Positions 24,911 to 34,611 are shown, counted from the stretch's first letter. The stretch is 64,000 bases of DNA from Phenylobacterium zucineum HLK1 (GCF_000017265.1 NC_011144.1:62001-126000); one strand, 5' to 3'. Notes: generated by a model from the letters alone, not told the origin. Made by a program: numbers and translations.

Positions 24911-26302
24911 ATGACCGACTACGTCGTGAAGGACATTTCGCTCGCCGACTGGGGCCGCAAGGAAATCGAGATCGCCGAGACCGAAATGCCGGGCCTCATG
25001 GCGGTGCGCGAGGAATTCGCCAAGGCCCAGCCCCTGAAGGGCGCTCGGGTCGCGGGCTCGCTGCACATGACGATCCAGACCGCGGTCCTGATCGAGACCC
25101 TGGAGGCTCTCGGCGCCGAGGTGCGCTGGGCTTCGTGCAACATCTTCTCCACCCAGGACCACGCCGCCGCCGCCATCGCGGTGAAGGGCACGCCGGTGTT
25201 CGCCATCAAGGGCGAGACCCTGATCGAGTACTGGGAATACGCCCACCGGATCTTCGAATGGGCCGACGGCGGCTACCCGAACATGATCCTGGACGACGGC
25301 GGCGACGCGACCCTGCTGTGCGTCCTCGGGCCCAAGGCCGAAGCCGATCCTTCGATCCTGAACAATCCTCAGAACGAGGAAGAGGAAGCGCTCTACACGG
25401 TGATGAAGCGCTACCTGAAGGAGAAGCCGGGCTTCTATTCGGCGATCCGCGCCGCCATCAAGGGCGTGTCGGAAGAGACCACCACGGGCGTCCACCGCCT
25501 GTACCAGATGGCCGAGCGGGGCGAGCTGCCGTTCCCGGCGATCAACGTCAACGACAGCGTGACGAAGTCGAAGTTCGACAACCTCTACGGCTGCCGCGAG
25601 AGCCTGGTGGACGCCATCCGCCGCGGCACGGACGTGATGCTGGCCGGCAAGACCGCCGTGGTCATGGGCTACGGCGACGTGGGCAAGGGCTCGGCCGCCT
25701 CGCTGCGCAACGGCGGCGCCCGGGTCATGGTCACCGAGGTCGACCCGATCTGCGCTCTGCAGGCGGCGATGGAAGGCTATGAGGTCGTGACCGTCGAGGA
25801 CGTGGCCGACAAGGCCGACATCTTCGTCACCGCCACCGGCAACAAGGACGTCCTCACCGTCGACCACATGCGGCGGATGAAGAACAACGCCATCGTGGCG
25901 AACATCGGCCACTTCGATTCCGAGATCCAGATCGCCGGCCTGCGCAACTTCAAGTGGGACAAGATCAAGGATCAGGTCCACCACGTGGAGTTCCCGGACG
26001 GCAAGAAGATCATCGTGCTGTCGGAAGGCCGCCTGGTGAACCTCGGCAACGCCACGGGCCACCCCAGCTTCGTCATGTCGGCCTCGTTCACCAACCAGAC
26101 GCTGGCCCAGATCGAGCTGTGGCAGAACGGCGCGAAGTACGAGAAGCGCGTCTACACCCTGCCCAAGCACCTCGACGAGAAGGTGGCCATGCTGCACCTC
26201 GAGAAGCTCGGCGCGAAGCTGACCAAGCTCTCCAAGGAACAGGCGGACTACATCGGCGTGACGCCGGAAGGCCCGTTCAAGCCCGAACACTACCGCTACT
26301 AG
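24911..26302 (+). CDS. ahcY: Adenosylhomocysteinase
   Basis: The 463-residue cytosolic enzyme hydrolyses S-adenosylhomocysteine to adenosine and homocysteine. Homocysteine then feeds methionine synthesis or the cystathionine beta-synthase at 4047. It has the conserved [32 protein letters not shown], the NAD-binding [10 protein letters not shown], and the C-terminal tail KPEHYRY with its essential Lys and Tyr. The ATG at 24911 is the family start. In many alphaproteobacteria it sits directly behind ptsH; here about 4 kb intervene. Confidence 0.97.
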   Translation: MTDYVVKDISLADWGRKEIEIAETEMPGLMAVREEFAKAQPLKGARVAGSLHMTIQTAVLIETLEALGAEVRWASCNIFSTQDHAAAAIAVKGTPVFAIKGETLIEYWEYAHRIFEWADGGYPNMILDDGGDATLLCVLGPKAEADPSILNNPQNEEEEALYTVMKRYLKEKPGFYSAIRAAIKGVSEETTTGVHRLYQMAERGELPFPAINVNDSVTKSKFDNLYGCRESLVDAIRRGTDVMLAGKTAVVMGYGDVGKGSAASLRNGGARVMVTEVDPICALQAAMEGYEVVTVEDVADKADIFVTATGNKDVLTVDHMRRMKNNAIVANIGHFDSEIQIAGLRNFKWDKIKDQVHHVEFPDGKKIIVLSEGRLVNLGNATGHPSFVMSASFTNQTLAQIELWQNGAKYEKRVYTLPKHLDEKVAMLHLEKLGAKLTKLSKEQADYIGVTPEGPFKPEHYRY

Positions 26303-26339
26303 GGCTTTCGGAGCGGCGCGCGGGGGCTATGGTCAGGCT

Positions 26340-27185
26340 GTGCCCTTAGCCCTCGTCCTCTCCTCCTTCGTGGCGGCCAGCCGGATCGGCGGCGGGGCCC
26401 AGCAGTACGTGCTGGCCGCGCACAGGATCGACCCCGTGCTGGCCCCCACGGTCATGTTCGGCCGCAGCCCGGCCAAGGGCGGCCTCGGCGAAGTGACCGC
26501 CCCCGACGTGCTCGCCCGCATGCTTGGCGACATCGAGGCCGACGCGATCTTCGGCCTCGTCGACCTGATCATCACCGGCCATTTCTCCATGCCCGAACAG
26601 GTGGACATCGCCGCCGGCGTGCTGGAGAGGGTGCGCGCCGCCGAGCGCGGCCCGGCCTATTCCCGCCGTCCGGTGGTGGTGGTCGACCCGATCATGGGCG
26701 ATGCGCCCAAGGGCCTTTATGTGAACCCCGACGTGGCCGACCGCGTCGCCCGCCGGCTCGTGCCGCTCGCCGACTGGATCACGCCGAACCTCTGGGAGCT
26801 GGGCCGGCTGTCCGGGCGCAGCGTCGAGACGGCCGGCGCGGCGCGCGACGCGGCCCGGGCCCTGGGCCGGCCGGCCCTGGTCACCTCGGTCCCCGCCGGC
26901 TCGGACGAGATCGGGCTCCTGCTGGTCACGGAGGCCGAGGCGGTGCTGTTCGCCCACCCGCGCCTCGACCGCGCCCCGAACGGGACCGGCGACCTCGTCG
27001 CCGCCAGCTTCGGCGCCGGGCTGGTGGAGGGGATGGCTCCCCTGGCCGCCGCCGAACGCGCGGCCCGCGCCGCCGCCGAGACCGTCCAGGCCACCCTGGA
27101 GTGGAAGGCCCCCGAGCTGCCGATCGTGGCCCTAGCCGACCGGCTCGTGTCTCCGCGGGCAGCGGTGCGCGTGGAGCGCCTCTGA
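26340..27185 (+). CDS. Pyridoxal kinase-like protein (ribokinase family)
   Basis: The 281-residue protein starts at GTG. It resembles PdxY/PdxK: GGAQQYVLAA near the start, PTVMFGR, VVVDPIMGD, ITPNLWELGRLSG, and the anion-hole motif NGTGDLVAASF whose Asp is the catalytic base. It should phosphorylate pyridoxal or a related vitamer to PLP, which several enzymes here need (the transsulfuration pair, pseC, the PdxR regulator). The N-terminal region differs somewhat from classical PdxY, so another hydroxymethyl substrate remains possible. Confidence 0.78.
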   Translation: MPLALVLSSFVAASRIGGGAQQYVLAAHRIDPVLAPTVMFGRSPAKGGLGEVTAPDVLARMLGDIEADAIFGLVDLIITGHFSMPEQVDIAAGVLERVRAAERGPAYSRRPVVVVDPIMGDAPKGLYVNPDVADRVARRLVPLADWITPNLWELGRLSGRSVETAGAARDAARALGRPALVTSVPAGSDEIGLLLVTEAEAVLFAHPRLDRAPNGTGDLVAASFGAGLVEGMAPLAAAERAARAAAETVQATLEWKAPELPIVALADRLVSPRAAVRVERL

Positions 27186-27246
27186 ACCGGCCTGAGCTGT
27201 CGGCGAGTTGATTTCGGGGCGCGGCGGGGGCATCCCCCGTGGCGTC

Positions 27247-27525
27247 ATGCGTCGCGCCGTCATCCTCAGGATCGAGGGCCGGGTCCAGGGCGTGGGCTAC
27301 CGCTGGTGGGCGGCGGCCGAAGCCCGGCGGCTCGGCGTTTCCGGCTGGGTGCGCAATCGCGCCGAAGGCTGGGTGGAACTGCTGGCGGTGGGGCCGGCCG
27401 ATGCGGTGGACGCTCTGGTCCGCGCCTGCGCCGACGGGCCGCCGGCCGCGCGGGTCACGGCGGTCACGCCGGCCGAGGCGGCGGACGACGGCGCCGAGGG
27501 TTTCGAGGAAAGGGCCACGGTCTGA
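27247..27525 (+). CDS. acyP: Acylphosphatase
   Basis: The 92-residue protein has the acylphosphatase signature GRVQGVGYR with catalytic Arg19, and GWVRNRAEG with catalytic Asn37. Their spacing of 18 equals the Arg23-Asn41 spacing of the human enzyme. It hydrolyses acyl-phosphate bonds in small metabolites. The start at 27247 is the family start; the frame opens upstream. Its stop shares one base with the ATG of the next gene (TGATG). Confidence 0.9.
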   Translation: MRRAVILRIEGRVQGVGYRWWAAAEARRLGVSGWVRNRAEGWVELLAVGPADAVDALVRACADGPPAARVTAVTPAEAADDGAEGFEERATV

Positions 27526-28649
27526 TGGTCGAGATTGCAGGCTTCGCGCCGCCCCGGTTCGCCGCCGTCAAGGACGCCTTCGCCGCCCACTTCGAGGCGG
27601 GCGAGGAGCTCGGGGCGCGGTTCACCCTCGTCGAGGCGGGCGAGGTCGTCCTCGACCTGTGGGCGGGCCATGCCGACCGCAAGCGGACGCGGGCCTTCGA
27701 TGAGCAGACCCTGACCTGCATCTTCTCGACGACCAAGGCCCTGGCCGCCCTGCTGGTGGCGCGGGCGGTGGAACGCGGCCTCCTCCGCTACGACCAGCCC
27801 GTGGCCGAGGTCTGGCCCGAGTTCGCGCAAGCCGGAAAGGCGGCGATCACCGTCGAGCAGGTCCTGTCGCACCAGGCGGGCCTGTCGGGGTTCCTGGAGC
27901 CCATGGAGCCCAGCCTGTGGGTCGAGTGGGACGCCATCGCCGACAAGCTCGCCGCCATGGCGCCGATGTGGCCGCCGGGAACGGCCAGCGGCTACCATCC
28001 GATCACCTTCGGCTACCTGGCCGGCGAGGTCTTCCGCCGGACCGACGGGCGCATGATGGGCGACGCCCTGGGGGCGGATCTTCGGGCCCCCTTCGGCCTC
28101 GACCTCTGGATCGGCCTGCCTGAGAGCGAGTTCGGCCGCCTGGCCGAGCTGCAGCGGCCCAGCGCCCTGCCGGACTTCGGCGAGGTGAACGATCCCACCC
28201 GCGCCGCCTTCCTGACGCCCTGGGCCTCGGTCGGCGGCGTTCCGGCCGCTGTCTGGCGCAAGACACAGGTCCCGTCGGCCAACGGCTACGCCACGGCGCT
28301 CGCCCTCGCGCGGCTGATGGGCGCGCTGGCCGACAACGGCTGGCTCGAGGGCGGGCAGATCCTGTCGCCCGCCCTGATCGCCGAGGCGAGCCGCGAGCGC
28401 ATCCACGGCCAGGACCTGGTGCTGCCGTTCGAGATGAGCTGGGGCGCGGGCTTCATGCGCAATCCGCCGAACAATCCCTGGGGCCCGGGCGAGCGGACCT
28501 TCGGCCACTCGGGCTGGGGCGGGAGCTGCGCCTTCGCCGATCCGGACCGTCGACTGGGCGGCGCCTATGTGATGAACAAGCAGGGGACCGCCCTGATGGG
28601 CGACGCCCGGCCCCGGCGGCTGATCGAGGCCGCCTACGGGGCGCTCTGA
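27525..28649 (+). CDS. Beta-lactamase-fold serine hydrolase (esterase type)
   Basis: This 374-residue cytoplasmic serine hydrolase of the class C beta-lactamase/EstB fold carries SxxK as S68-T-T-K71, a Tyr motif in GYHPITFGYLAG, and HSGWGG near the C-terminus in place of KTG. It has no signal peptide, which argues for an esterase rather than a periplasmic beta-lactamase. It resembles the LACTB/EstB group with unknown natural substrate. It is translationally coupled to acyP (shared base). Confidence 0.85.
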   Translation: MVEIAGFAPPRFAAVKDAFAAHFEAGEELGARFTLVEAGEVVLDLWAGHADRKRTRAFDEQTLTCIFSTTKALAALLVARAVERGLLRYDQPVAEVWPEFAQAGKAAITVEQVLSHQAGLSGFLEPMEPSLWVEWDAIADKLAAMAPMWPPGTASGYHPITFGYLAGEVFRRTDGRMMGDALGADLRAPFGLDLWIGLPESEFGRLAELQRPSALPDFGEVNDPTRAAFLTPWASVGGVPAAVWRKTQVPSANGYATALALARLMGALADNGWLEGGQILSPALIAEASRERIHGQDLVLPFEMSWGAGFMRNPPNNPWGPGERTFGHSGWGGSCAFADPDRRLGGAYVMNKQGTALMGDARPRRLIEAAYGAL

Positions 28650-28654
28650 GCGCC

Positions 28655-29170
28655 ATGTCGGACATCAAGCTGGATTTCCGCGCCGCGGGACCTACGGACC
28701 TTCCCGCTGTCCACCGGCTGGTGGAGAGCGCCTATCGCGGCGACAGCGCCCGCGCCGGCTGGACCCACGAGGCCGACCTGATCGAGGGGCCCCGCACGAG
28801 CGCCGAGGCCCTGCAGGCGATCGTCGACGATCCGGCCCAGGTTCTGCTGCTGGCGTTCGACGGCGACCGGCTGGCCGGCTGCGTGCAGGTGAGCCGCGTG
28901 TCCGGCGAGACGTCCTACTTCGGCATGCTGACGGTCGATCCGCGCCGGCAGGCCGGCGGGCTCGGCCGCCGGATCGTCGCGGCGGCCGAGCGCTTAGCCC
29001 GCGAGCGGTTCGGCGCCTCGCGCATGGAGCTGACGGTGGTCTCGGTCCGCGCCGAGCTGATCGCCTACTACGAACGCCGGGGCTACCGGCGGACGGGCGA
29101 GAGCCGGCCGTTCCCGGTGGCCCTCGACCCGCCGCTCGCGCTCTCGGTGATGGAGAAGGCGCTGAGCTAG
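28655..29170 (+). CDS. GNAT-family N-acetyltransferase
   Basis: The 171-residue single GNAT domain has the acetyl-CoA-binding stretch LTVDPRRQAGGLGRRIVAAAE (about residues 91-111) and the C-terminal YYERRGYRRTGE. The acceptor is unknown. It starts 5 bp after the hydrolase stop and ends 8 bp from the convergent rarD, so it closes the acyP-hydrolase-GNAT operon. Confidence 0.85.
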   Translation: MSDIKLDFRAAGPTDLPAVHRLVESAYRGDSARAGWTHEADLIEGPRTSAEALQAIVDDPAQVLLLAFDGDRLAGCVQVSRVSGETSYFGMLTVDPRRQAGGLGRRIVAAAERLARERFGASRMELTVVSVRAELIAYYERRGYRRTGESRPFPVALDPPLALSVMEKALS

Positions 29171-29178
29171 CGCCCTCG

Positions 29179-30111
29179 CTACTTCCGCGCGGCCGCCGTC
29201 GTGGCGATCGCGACCCGCACCGCGCGCGAGCGCCGCCATGCGCCGTAGAGGAAGACGGCGGCCCCCGCCCATATGAAGGCGAAGGAGATCGCCCGCAGCG
29301 GCGTGAACGCCTCGCCCTGAAGGAGGCCGATGCAGAAGCTGATGGTGGGCGCCAGGAACTGCAGGAACCCCATGGCCGACAGCGGGAGCCGGCGGGCGGC
29401 CCAGGCGAACAGCGCCAGCGGCGCGGCGGTGATCGGGCCCGAGGCGATCAGCCAGGCGGCCTCGACCGGCCCGGCCGTGAAGTGGCCCTCGCCGCGCGCC
29501 TGCAGCCAGAGGATCAGCGCCAGACTGGGCAGGCCCAGGATCAGGCACTCCCACAGGAGCCCCGTCTGGGCGGAGGCCGAGACGCGCTTGCGCACGATCC
29601 CGTAGCCGCCGAAGCTGAAGGCCAGCACCAGCGACACCCAGGGCAGATGGCCCAGCGCCGCCGTCTGGACGAGCACGCCGACGAGGGCCAGGGCGATCGC
29701 CGCCTGACCGATGCGGTCGATGCGCTCGCGGAAGATCAGCGCCCCGGCGGCCATGTTGACCAGAGGGTTGATGTAGTAGCCGAGCGAGGTCTCCAGCAGG
29801 CGGCCCGAGTTCACCGCCCAGATGAACACCACCCAGTTCGTGGCGATCAGCACGGACGAGACCGCCAGCCAGCCCAGCACGCGGGGCTGGCGCAGCACGG
29901 CCCGCGCCTCGGCCGCCTGGCGGGCGAGCAGCACGAAGAGCGCCGCGGCGGGCGCGCTCCAGAGGATCCGGTGGGAGAGCATCTCCCACGATCCCACGCC
30001 GAGGGCCCCGATGGCCTGGAAGGCCAGCGGGACGAACCCCCAGATCAGGTAGCAGACGATTCCCGCCGTCAGCGCCAGACGGCCTTCACCGTCGGACGCG
30101 GACGGAGCCAT
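29179..30111 (-). CDS. rarD: EamA-family transporter, RarD type
   Basis: The 310-residue inner-membrane protein has ten predicted helices in two EamA repeats. RarD features include CYLIWGFVPLAFQAIG, SHRILWSAP, NWVVFIWAVNSGRLLETSLGYYINPLV and the second-half FLQFLAPTISF. RarD was named from chloramphenicol sensitivity in Pseudomonas; the transported solute is unknown. The ATG at 30111 gives the normal length, whereas the frame opens further. It ends 8 bp from the convergent GNAT gene and follows asd on the same strand. Confidence 0.88.
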   Translation of the reverse strand: MAPSASDGEGRLALTAGIVCYLIWGFVPLAFQAIGALGVGSWEMLSHRILWSAPAAALFVLLARQAAEARAVLRQPRVLGWLAVSSVLIATNWVVFIWAVNSGRLLETSLGYYINPLVNMAAGALIFRERIDRIGQAAIALALVGVLVQTAALGHLPWVSLVLAFSFGGYGIVRKRVSASAQTGLLWECLILGLPSLALILWLQARGEGHFTAGPVEAAWLIASGPITAAPLALFAWAARRLPLSAMGFLQFLAPTISFCIGLLQGEAFTPLRAISFAFIWAGAAVFLYGAWRRSRAVRVAIATTAAARK

Positions 30112-30116
30112 GGGTC

Positions 30117-31148
30117 TTAAGCGATCGCCTTCTGGCGGATCAGGCCGCGCTGGTGGAGCAGCTCGGCGATCTGCACCGCGTTCAGGGCCGCGCCCTTGCG
30201 CAGGTTGTCGGCGACCACCCACATCGACAGCCCGTTCTCGACGGTCGGGTCGTTGCGGATGCGGCTGACGAACACCGGGAACTCGCCCTGGGCTTCCTTG
30301 GGCGTGATGTAGCCGGTGGGCTCGCGCTTATCGATGACGATCAGGCCCGGGGCCTCGCGCAGGATCTCGCGGGCCTCGTCCTCGTCGAGCGGGCTCTCGA
30401 ACTCGATGTTCACCGCCTCGGAGTGGCCGACCATCACCGGCACGCGCACGCAGGTGACCGTCAGCTTGATGGCCGGGTCGATCATCTTGTGCGTCTCGTC
30501 CCACATCTTGGCTTCCTCGTCGGTGTAGCCGTCGTCGCGGAACGCGCCGATGAACGGGATGACGTTGAAGGCGATCTGCTTGGGGAACTTCTTCGGTTCG
30601 GGGGCGCCCAGGACGAACACGCCCTTGGTCTGGTCCCAGAGCTCGTCCATGCCTTCCTTGCCGGCGCCCGAGACCGACTGGTAGGTGGCCACCACCACCC
30701 GCTTGATCTTAGCCCGGTCGTGCAGCGGCTTCAGCGCCACCACCAGCTGGGCGGTCGAGCAGTTCGGGTTGGCGATGATGTTCTTGCGGTTCGCCCACTC
30801 CACGTCGTCCGGGTTCACCTCGGGGACGATCAGCGGGACGTCGGGGTCCATGCGCCAGGCCGACGAGTTGTCGATGACGATCGGGCCCGCGGCGCCGATC
30901 TTCGGCGACCACTCCTTGGAGAACGAGCCCGAGACGCTCATCAGCACGACGTCGACCTTCGAGAAGTCGAACTGCTCGACGTCCTCGCAGGCGATGTTCT
31001 GGTCGCCGAAGGAGACGAGCTGACCGATGGATTTGCGGGACGCGATCGCGTGAATCTTCTCCACGGGGAATTTCACTTCCTCGAGGATGTTCAGCATTTC
31101 ACGGCCCACGTTGCCCGTGGCGCCGACCACGGCGACCCGGTAACCCAT
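30117..31148 (-). CDS. asd: Aspartate-semialdehyde dehydrogenase
   Basis: The 343-residue enzyme reduces aspartyl phosphate to the semialdehyde, feeding lysine/diaminopimelate, threonine and methionine. It has the NADP motif GATGNVGREM, active-site Cys in NPNCSTAQLV, the QSVSGAGKEG loop and HKM/His of the substrate site. GGAGGACACCG stands before the ATG at 31148. dapF, a later step of the same pathway, lies at 58599. Confidence 0.96.
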   Translation of the reverse strand: MGYRVAVVGATGNVGREMLNILEEVKFPVEKIHAIASRKSIGQLVSFGDQNIACEDVEQFDFSKVDVVLMSVSGSFSKEWSPKIGAAGPIVIDNSSAWRMDPDVPLIVPEVNPDDVEWANRKNIIANPNCSTAQLVVALKPLHDRAKIKRVVVATYQSVSGAGKEGMDELWDQTKGVFVLGAPEPKKFPKQIAFNVIPFIGAFRDDGYTDEEAKMWDETHKMIDPAIKLTVTCVRVPVMVGHSEAVNIEFESPLDEDEAREILREAPGLIVIDKREPTGYITPKEAQGEFPVFVSRIRNDPTVENGLSMWVVADNLRKGAALNAVQIAELLHQRGLIRQKAIA

Positions 31149-31355
31149 CGGTGTCCTCCTAAGACTGGGGAGCGTCCCCGTACGCCCTGCGCCCCGCCAG
31201 CGCAAGGCGAGCGATCCTCAACGCCCCTTCAGATAGGCTCTCCCGGCGCCAGCGGAAGGCGCGCCGGCGAGAGGCGGTCCCGGCATGACGCCGAAGGTCA
31301 TGGACGGCGCGCCTGCGGGGGCCCTATGCGGGCCGGGACAACGGGAGGATCACCG

Positions 31356-31739
31356 ATGGCCGACACCGGCATGCCGTTCGCCAATCTCATGGGCGTGGAG
31401 ATCGTCGAGCGCGAGAAGGATCGCGTGCGGGGGCGGCTGACCGTCCGCGAGGACCTGTGCACGGCCGGCGGCATCCTGCACGGCGGCGCCTTCATGGCCT
31501 TCGCCGACGCGCTGGGCGCCATCGGCGGCTTCCTCAACCTGCCGGCCGGCGCCCGGACCACGACGCTGGAGAGCAAGACCAACTTCCTGGGCTCGGCCAA
31601 GGTCGGGACGGTGGTCGATGGCGAGGCGACGCCACTGCACATCGGACGCCGGTCCAGCGTCTGGCAGACCCGCATCACCGGCCCCGACGGCCGGCTGCTG
31701 GCGCTGGTCATCCAGACCCAGATGACCGTGCAGGACTAG
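31356..31739 (+). CDS. PaaI-type hotdog thioesterase
   Basis: The 127-residue hotdog-fold protein has the helix motif GGILHGGAFMAFADALGAIGGFLN, in which the HGG turn and the Asp are typical of PaaI/YbgC-like thioesterases. GGGAGG lies 6 bases before the ATG. Such enzymes hydrolyse acyl- or aryl-CoA esters. The gene is monocistronic and ends 7 bp from the convergent unknown gene. Confidence 0.87.
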   Translation: MADTGMPFANLMGVEIVEREKDRVRGRLTVREDLCTAGGILHGGAFMAFADALGAIGGFLNLPAGARTTTLESKTNFLGSAKVGTVVDGEATPLHIGRRSSVWQTRITGPDGRLLALVIQTQMTVQD

Positions 31740-31746
31740 GACCGGA

Positions 31747-32220
31747 TCAGGCAGGCTCAGGCCCAGCGTAACGGCTCGTCACCTTGCGCAGGCCGTCCAG
31801 AACCGGCTCGGCCCCGCCGTCGGGCAGGTCGGGGTTCATGAGCAGGCGCCAGGCGCGGACATGCACGGCCACCGCCTCGCGGTCGAACCGGCCGCGCGTG
31901 CGGAGATGGTCGATGAGGTCGCACAGGCTGGTCAGCGCCTCGTCCACGGCCGGGACCCCGCAGACGGCCCCCGCGCCGATGCCGCGCACGGCGATGGCGT
32001 AGAGGTCGGCCAGACCCGCATCGTCCGCCGGCTCTGGCAGCTGCTCGAGGCCCGCCTCGGCGTACTCCAGCAGGGCCGTGAGGTCGGCGATGCAGGTGGG
32101 GCGGATCTCCTCGAGGTTCGTCTGCGCCCGCTCCAGCGCCTCGGCGACGGTGAGCCCGCCGGGGGTCTTCAGGATCTCGGTCAGCCGGACCTTCGGGAAG
32201 ACGAAGCGGACGGTGCTCAC
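31747..32220 (-). CDS. Unknown partner of the CheY-like receiver
   Basis: This 157-residue protein of unknown function starts at a GTG that overlaps the receiver-gene stop (GTGA). It appears all-helical: VAEALERAQTNLEEIRPTCIADLTALLEYAE and DEALTSLCDLIDHLRTRG suggest a helical bundle. There is no HPt His in a clear motif. Tight coupling to a CheY-like gene suggests they work together, perhaps as a signalling or chemotaxis accessory such as the CheE-type proteins of Caulobacter; that comparison is a guess from context. The frame opens upstream, but the extension would lie inside the receiver gene. Confidence 0.65.
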   Translation of the reverse strand: MSTVRFVFPKVRLTEILKTPGGLTVAEALERAQTNLEEIRPTCIADLTALLEYAEAGLEQLPEPADDAGLADLYAIAVRGIGAGAVCGVPAVDEALTSLCDLIDHLRTRGRFDREAVAVHVRAWRLLMNPDLPDGGAEPVLDGLRKVTSRYAGPEPA

Positions 32221-32795
32221 GACGCGGCCCGCGCGTCGGACGCGGCCTCCTCGTCGGCCGGCGCCTCGCCGGCGTCGACCATGTGATCCTCGCGCCGGCG
32301 GCCGATCCCGTCGGGCGGTCCGTCGTTGCGGAAGCGCCGGTCGGGCCCGACGTAGCTGCCCGAGAACAGGAAGGGCCGCCCCTCCTTGGCCACCCACAGG
32401 ATCCGCTCCAGCATGACCTTGGGCGCGATCGGCTTCTTGATGATGATGTGCCCGCCGCAGTCGCGGGCCCGGGCCACGTCGCTGGCCGGCGTGTGGGCGG
32501 TGGTGATCAGCACCGGCGTGTAGCAGTTGGGCTCCTTGGCTTCGGTCCGCATCCAGCGCACGAAGTCGTAGCCGGCCCCCGACGGCGCCATGCCGTCGAC
32601 GATGGCGAGGTCCAGCTCGTAGCTGGTGGCCACCTGCTGGGCCTGCTCGACGCTGGCGCAGCGGTAGAGCGTCTTGGCGCCCAGCCCGGTGACGATCTGC
32701 ACCAGGATCGACATGCCCATCGGGGTGTCGTCCAGCAGCATGACGGCGGCGCGCTCCAGGTTGAAGCGCGCGCGAGAGGCGGGATCGAGCGACAT
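32217..32795 (-). CDS. CheY-like single-domain response regulator with C-terminal tail
   Basis: The 192-residue protein has a receiver domain (about residues 15-140) with acidic pair Asp22-Asp23, phosphoryl Asp67 (AIVDGMAP), Thr99 and Lys120 (IIIKKPIAP). A tail of about 50 residues begins SGSYVGPDRRFRNDGP and contains GRRR, a motif common behind alphaproteobacterial receivers. There is no output domain, so it acts through protein contacts. Its upstream region carries an exact CtrA box, suggesting cell-cycle or motility control. The partner gene overlaps its stop. Confidence 0.85.
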   Translation of the reverse strand: MSLDPASRARFNLERAAVMLLDDTPMGMSILVQIVTGLGAKTLYRCASVEQAQQVATSYELDLAIVDGMAPSGAGYDFVRWMRTEAKEPNCYTPVLITTAHTPASDVARARDCGGHIIIKKPIAPKVMLERILWVAKEGRPFLFSGSYVGPDRRFRNDGPPDGIGRRREDHMVDAGEAPADEEAASDARAAS

Positions 32796-32868
32796 CGACC
32801 GGCCCTTGGCTCCCTCGCGTCGGCCGGACGATCCGGCCTCGTCGGGTGAAGCTTTGCCGTGAGCACGG

Positions 32869-32912
32869 TTAACACGAGCTTGCCGGGAACTTGTTCTTTA
32901 ACACGACCTTAA
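32869..32912 (-). promoter_or_regulatory. CtrA box plus half site upstream of the receiver gene
   Basis: TTAA-CACGACC-TTAA at 32898-32912 is an exact match to the CtrA consensus TTAA-N7-TTAA. A second half site, TTAA-CACGAGC-TTGC at 32869-32883, lies 15 bp on with nearly the same spacer. They are 103 and 74 bp upstream of the receiver start, in its 150-bp promoter region. CtrA is the master regulator of polar and motility genes in Caulobacteraceae. Binding is inferred. Confidence 0.6.
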
Positions 32913-32945
32913 GGCGAGTGCGGCGCGAGAGGGTTGAGTGCGCCC

Positions 32946-33350
32946 TCAGCCGGCCATGCCCAGGATCGCGCGCCATTCCTCGGGGCGGACGGGCGAGACC
33001 GACAGCCGCGACTGCCGCAGCATCGCCATTTCGGAGAGGGCGGGGTTCGCCTTCATCTCGGCCAGGGTCACGGGTCTGGCCAGCGGCCGCACGGGCTCGA
33101 GCTCGACGGCGACGAAACGGCCGGAAGGGTCGGTGGCGTCCGGGAAGGCCTCGCGGGAGACCCTGGCGATCCCCACCACCGCCAGGCCTTCCTGGGAATG
33201 GTAGAAGAGCACCTCGTCGCCCGCCTTCATCGCCTTCAGGTGCAGGGCCGCGGCGTTGTTGCGGACGCCGTCCCAGACGGTGCGGCCGTCGCGCTGCAGG
33301 TCCTCGAAGCTGTAGGTGTTGGGTTCCGACTTCACCAGCCAGCCCGCCAT
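32946..33350 (-). CDS. EVE-domain protein
   Basis: A 134-residue complete EVE domain: WLVKSEPNTYSFEDL at the start, VWDGVRNNAAALHLKAMKAGDEVLFYHS in the middle, then RPVTLAEMKANPALSEMAMLRQSRLSV. EVE is related to PUA and YTH domains and is thought to bind modified bases; its role in cells is not settled. It lies 12 bp upstream of leuB on the other side and is transcribed in the same direction as leuB and the receiver gene. Confidence 0.92.
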   Translation of the reverse strand: MAGWLVKSEPNTYSFEDLQRDGRTVWDGVRNNAAALHLKAMKAGDEVLFYHSQEGLAVVGIARVSREAFPDATDPSGRFVAVELEPVRPLARPVTLAEMKANPALSEMAMLRQSRLSVSPVRPEEWRAILGMAG

Positions 33351-33362
33351 CGTCCCCTCCCG

Positions 33363-34412
33363 CTAGAGTTCGGCGAGCACCGCCTCGCCCATCTGGATCG
33401 TGGTGAGCTTACCGCCGAGATCCGGCGTGCGCGCCCCCTTCTCCAGGGCCCGGCCCACGGCCGCGAACAGCCGGTCGGCCAGGTCGGGCCGATCCAGCGA
33501 CCAGCGCAGCGCCATCTCGAACGACAGGATCGCCGCCAGCGGATTGGCGATCCCCTTGCCGGCGATGTCCGGCGCCGAGCCGTGGATCGGCTCGTAGAGG
33601 CCGGGACGGCCGGGCTCGCCCAGCGCGGCCGAGGGCAGCAGGCCCAGGCTGCCGGTCAGTTGCGAGGCCTCGTCCGAGAGGATGTCGCCGAACAGGTTGT
33701 CGGTGACGATGACGTCGAACTGGCGCGGGTTCTTCACCAGCTGCATGGCGGCGTTGTCGGCCAGCATGTGCTCGAGCTGGACGTCCGCGTAGTCGCGCTG
33801 GTGCAGGTCGGTGATCACCTCGCGCCAGAGCAGGCCCGAGTCCATCACGTTGGACTTCTCGCAGCTCGTCACCTTGTTGCGGCGCTTGCGGGCGAGCTCG
33901 AAGGCGACCCGACCGATCCGCTCGATCTCGGGGGTGGTGTAGACCTGGGTGTCCACCGCCCGCTTGCCGCCCGGGATCTCCTCGATGAAGCGTGGGCTGC
34001 CGAAGTAGATGCCGCCGATCAGCTCGCGCACGATCATGATGTCGAGGCCCTCGACCACCTCCCGCTTCAGCGTCGAGGCGTCGGCCAGCGGCTCGAAGCA
34101 CAGGGCGGGGCGAAGGTTCGCGAACACCTCCATGCCGGCGCGCAGGGCGAGCAGGCCCGCTTCCGGGCGCTTGTCGCGCGGAACGCCCGCCCACTGGGGG
34201 CCGCCCACGGCGCCCATCAGCACGGCCTTCGACGCCTTGGCCAGGGCCAGCGCCTCGTCGGTCAGCGGCGTCCCGTGCCGGTCGTAGCTGGTCCCGCCGA
34301 ACGGGCGCTCGTCGATGGCGAGGTCGGGCGCCAGCCGCTCGGCGACCCGGCGCACCTGGGCGGTCACTTCCGGTCCGATGCCGTCGCCGGGAAGCAGAAG
34401 CAGATCGGTCAC
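33363..34412 (-). CDS. leuB: 3-isopropylmalate dehydrogenase
   Basis: The 349-residue enzyme starts at GTG ([17 protein letters not shown]) and oxidises 3-isopropylmalate in leucine synthesis. Metal- and substrate-binding Asp residues lie in [21 protein letters not shown], followed by [15 protein letters not shown]. The minus-strand GGGGGA tract about 7 bases upstream supports this start. It is separated from leuC/leuD by the secreted-protein gene on the opposite strand, so the leucine genes form two transcription units. Confidence 0.95.
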   Translation of the reverse strand: MTDLLLLPGDGIGPEVTAQVRRVAERLAPDLAIDERPFGGTSYDRHGTPLTDEALALAKASKAVLMGAVGGPQWAGVPRDKRPEAGLLALRAGMEVFANLRPALCFEPLADASTLKREVVEGLDIMIVRELIGGIYFGSPRFIEEIPGGKRAVDTQVYTTPEIERIGRVAFELARKRRNKVTSCEKSNVMDSGLLWREVITDLHQRDYADVQLEHMLADNAAMQLVKNPRQFDVIVTDNLFGDILSDEASQLTGSLGLLPSAALGEPGRPGLYEPIHGSAPDIAGKGIANPLAAILSFEMALRWSLDRPDLADRLFAAVGRALEKGARTPDLGGKLTTIQMGEAVLAEL

Positions 34413-34611
34413 GGCAGGTCCCCCAAGGCTCGGTTCGTCCAGGTGCGCGGGCGACCTCCTAGGCGAAGACGGCGCGCTCGGGAACCCCGGGCCCGTCACG
34501 GCATGGCCACGGCTGCGCCATTTTCTCACCCACAGCGGCGGTCTCTCTAGGCGGCGGTCGGCGGGGACCACTGGCGTCTGCGAAGGCGGACGCCGCAAGG
34601 GAGACCACTGG

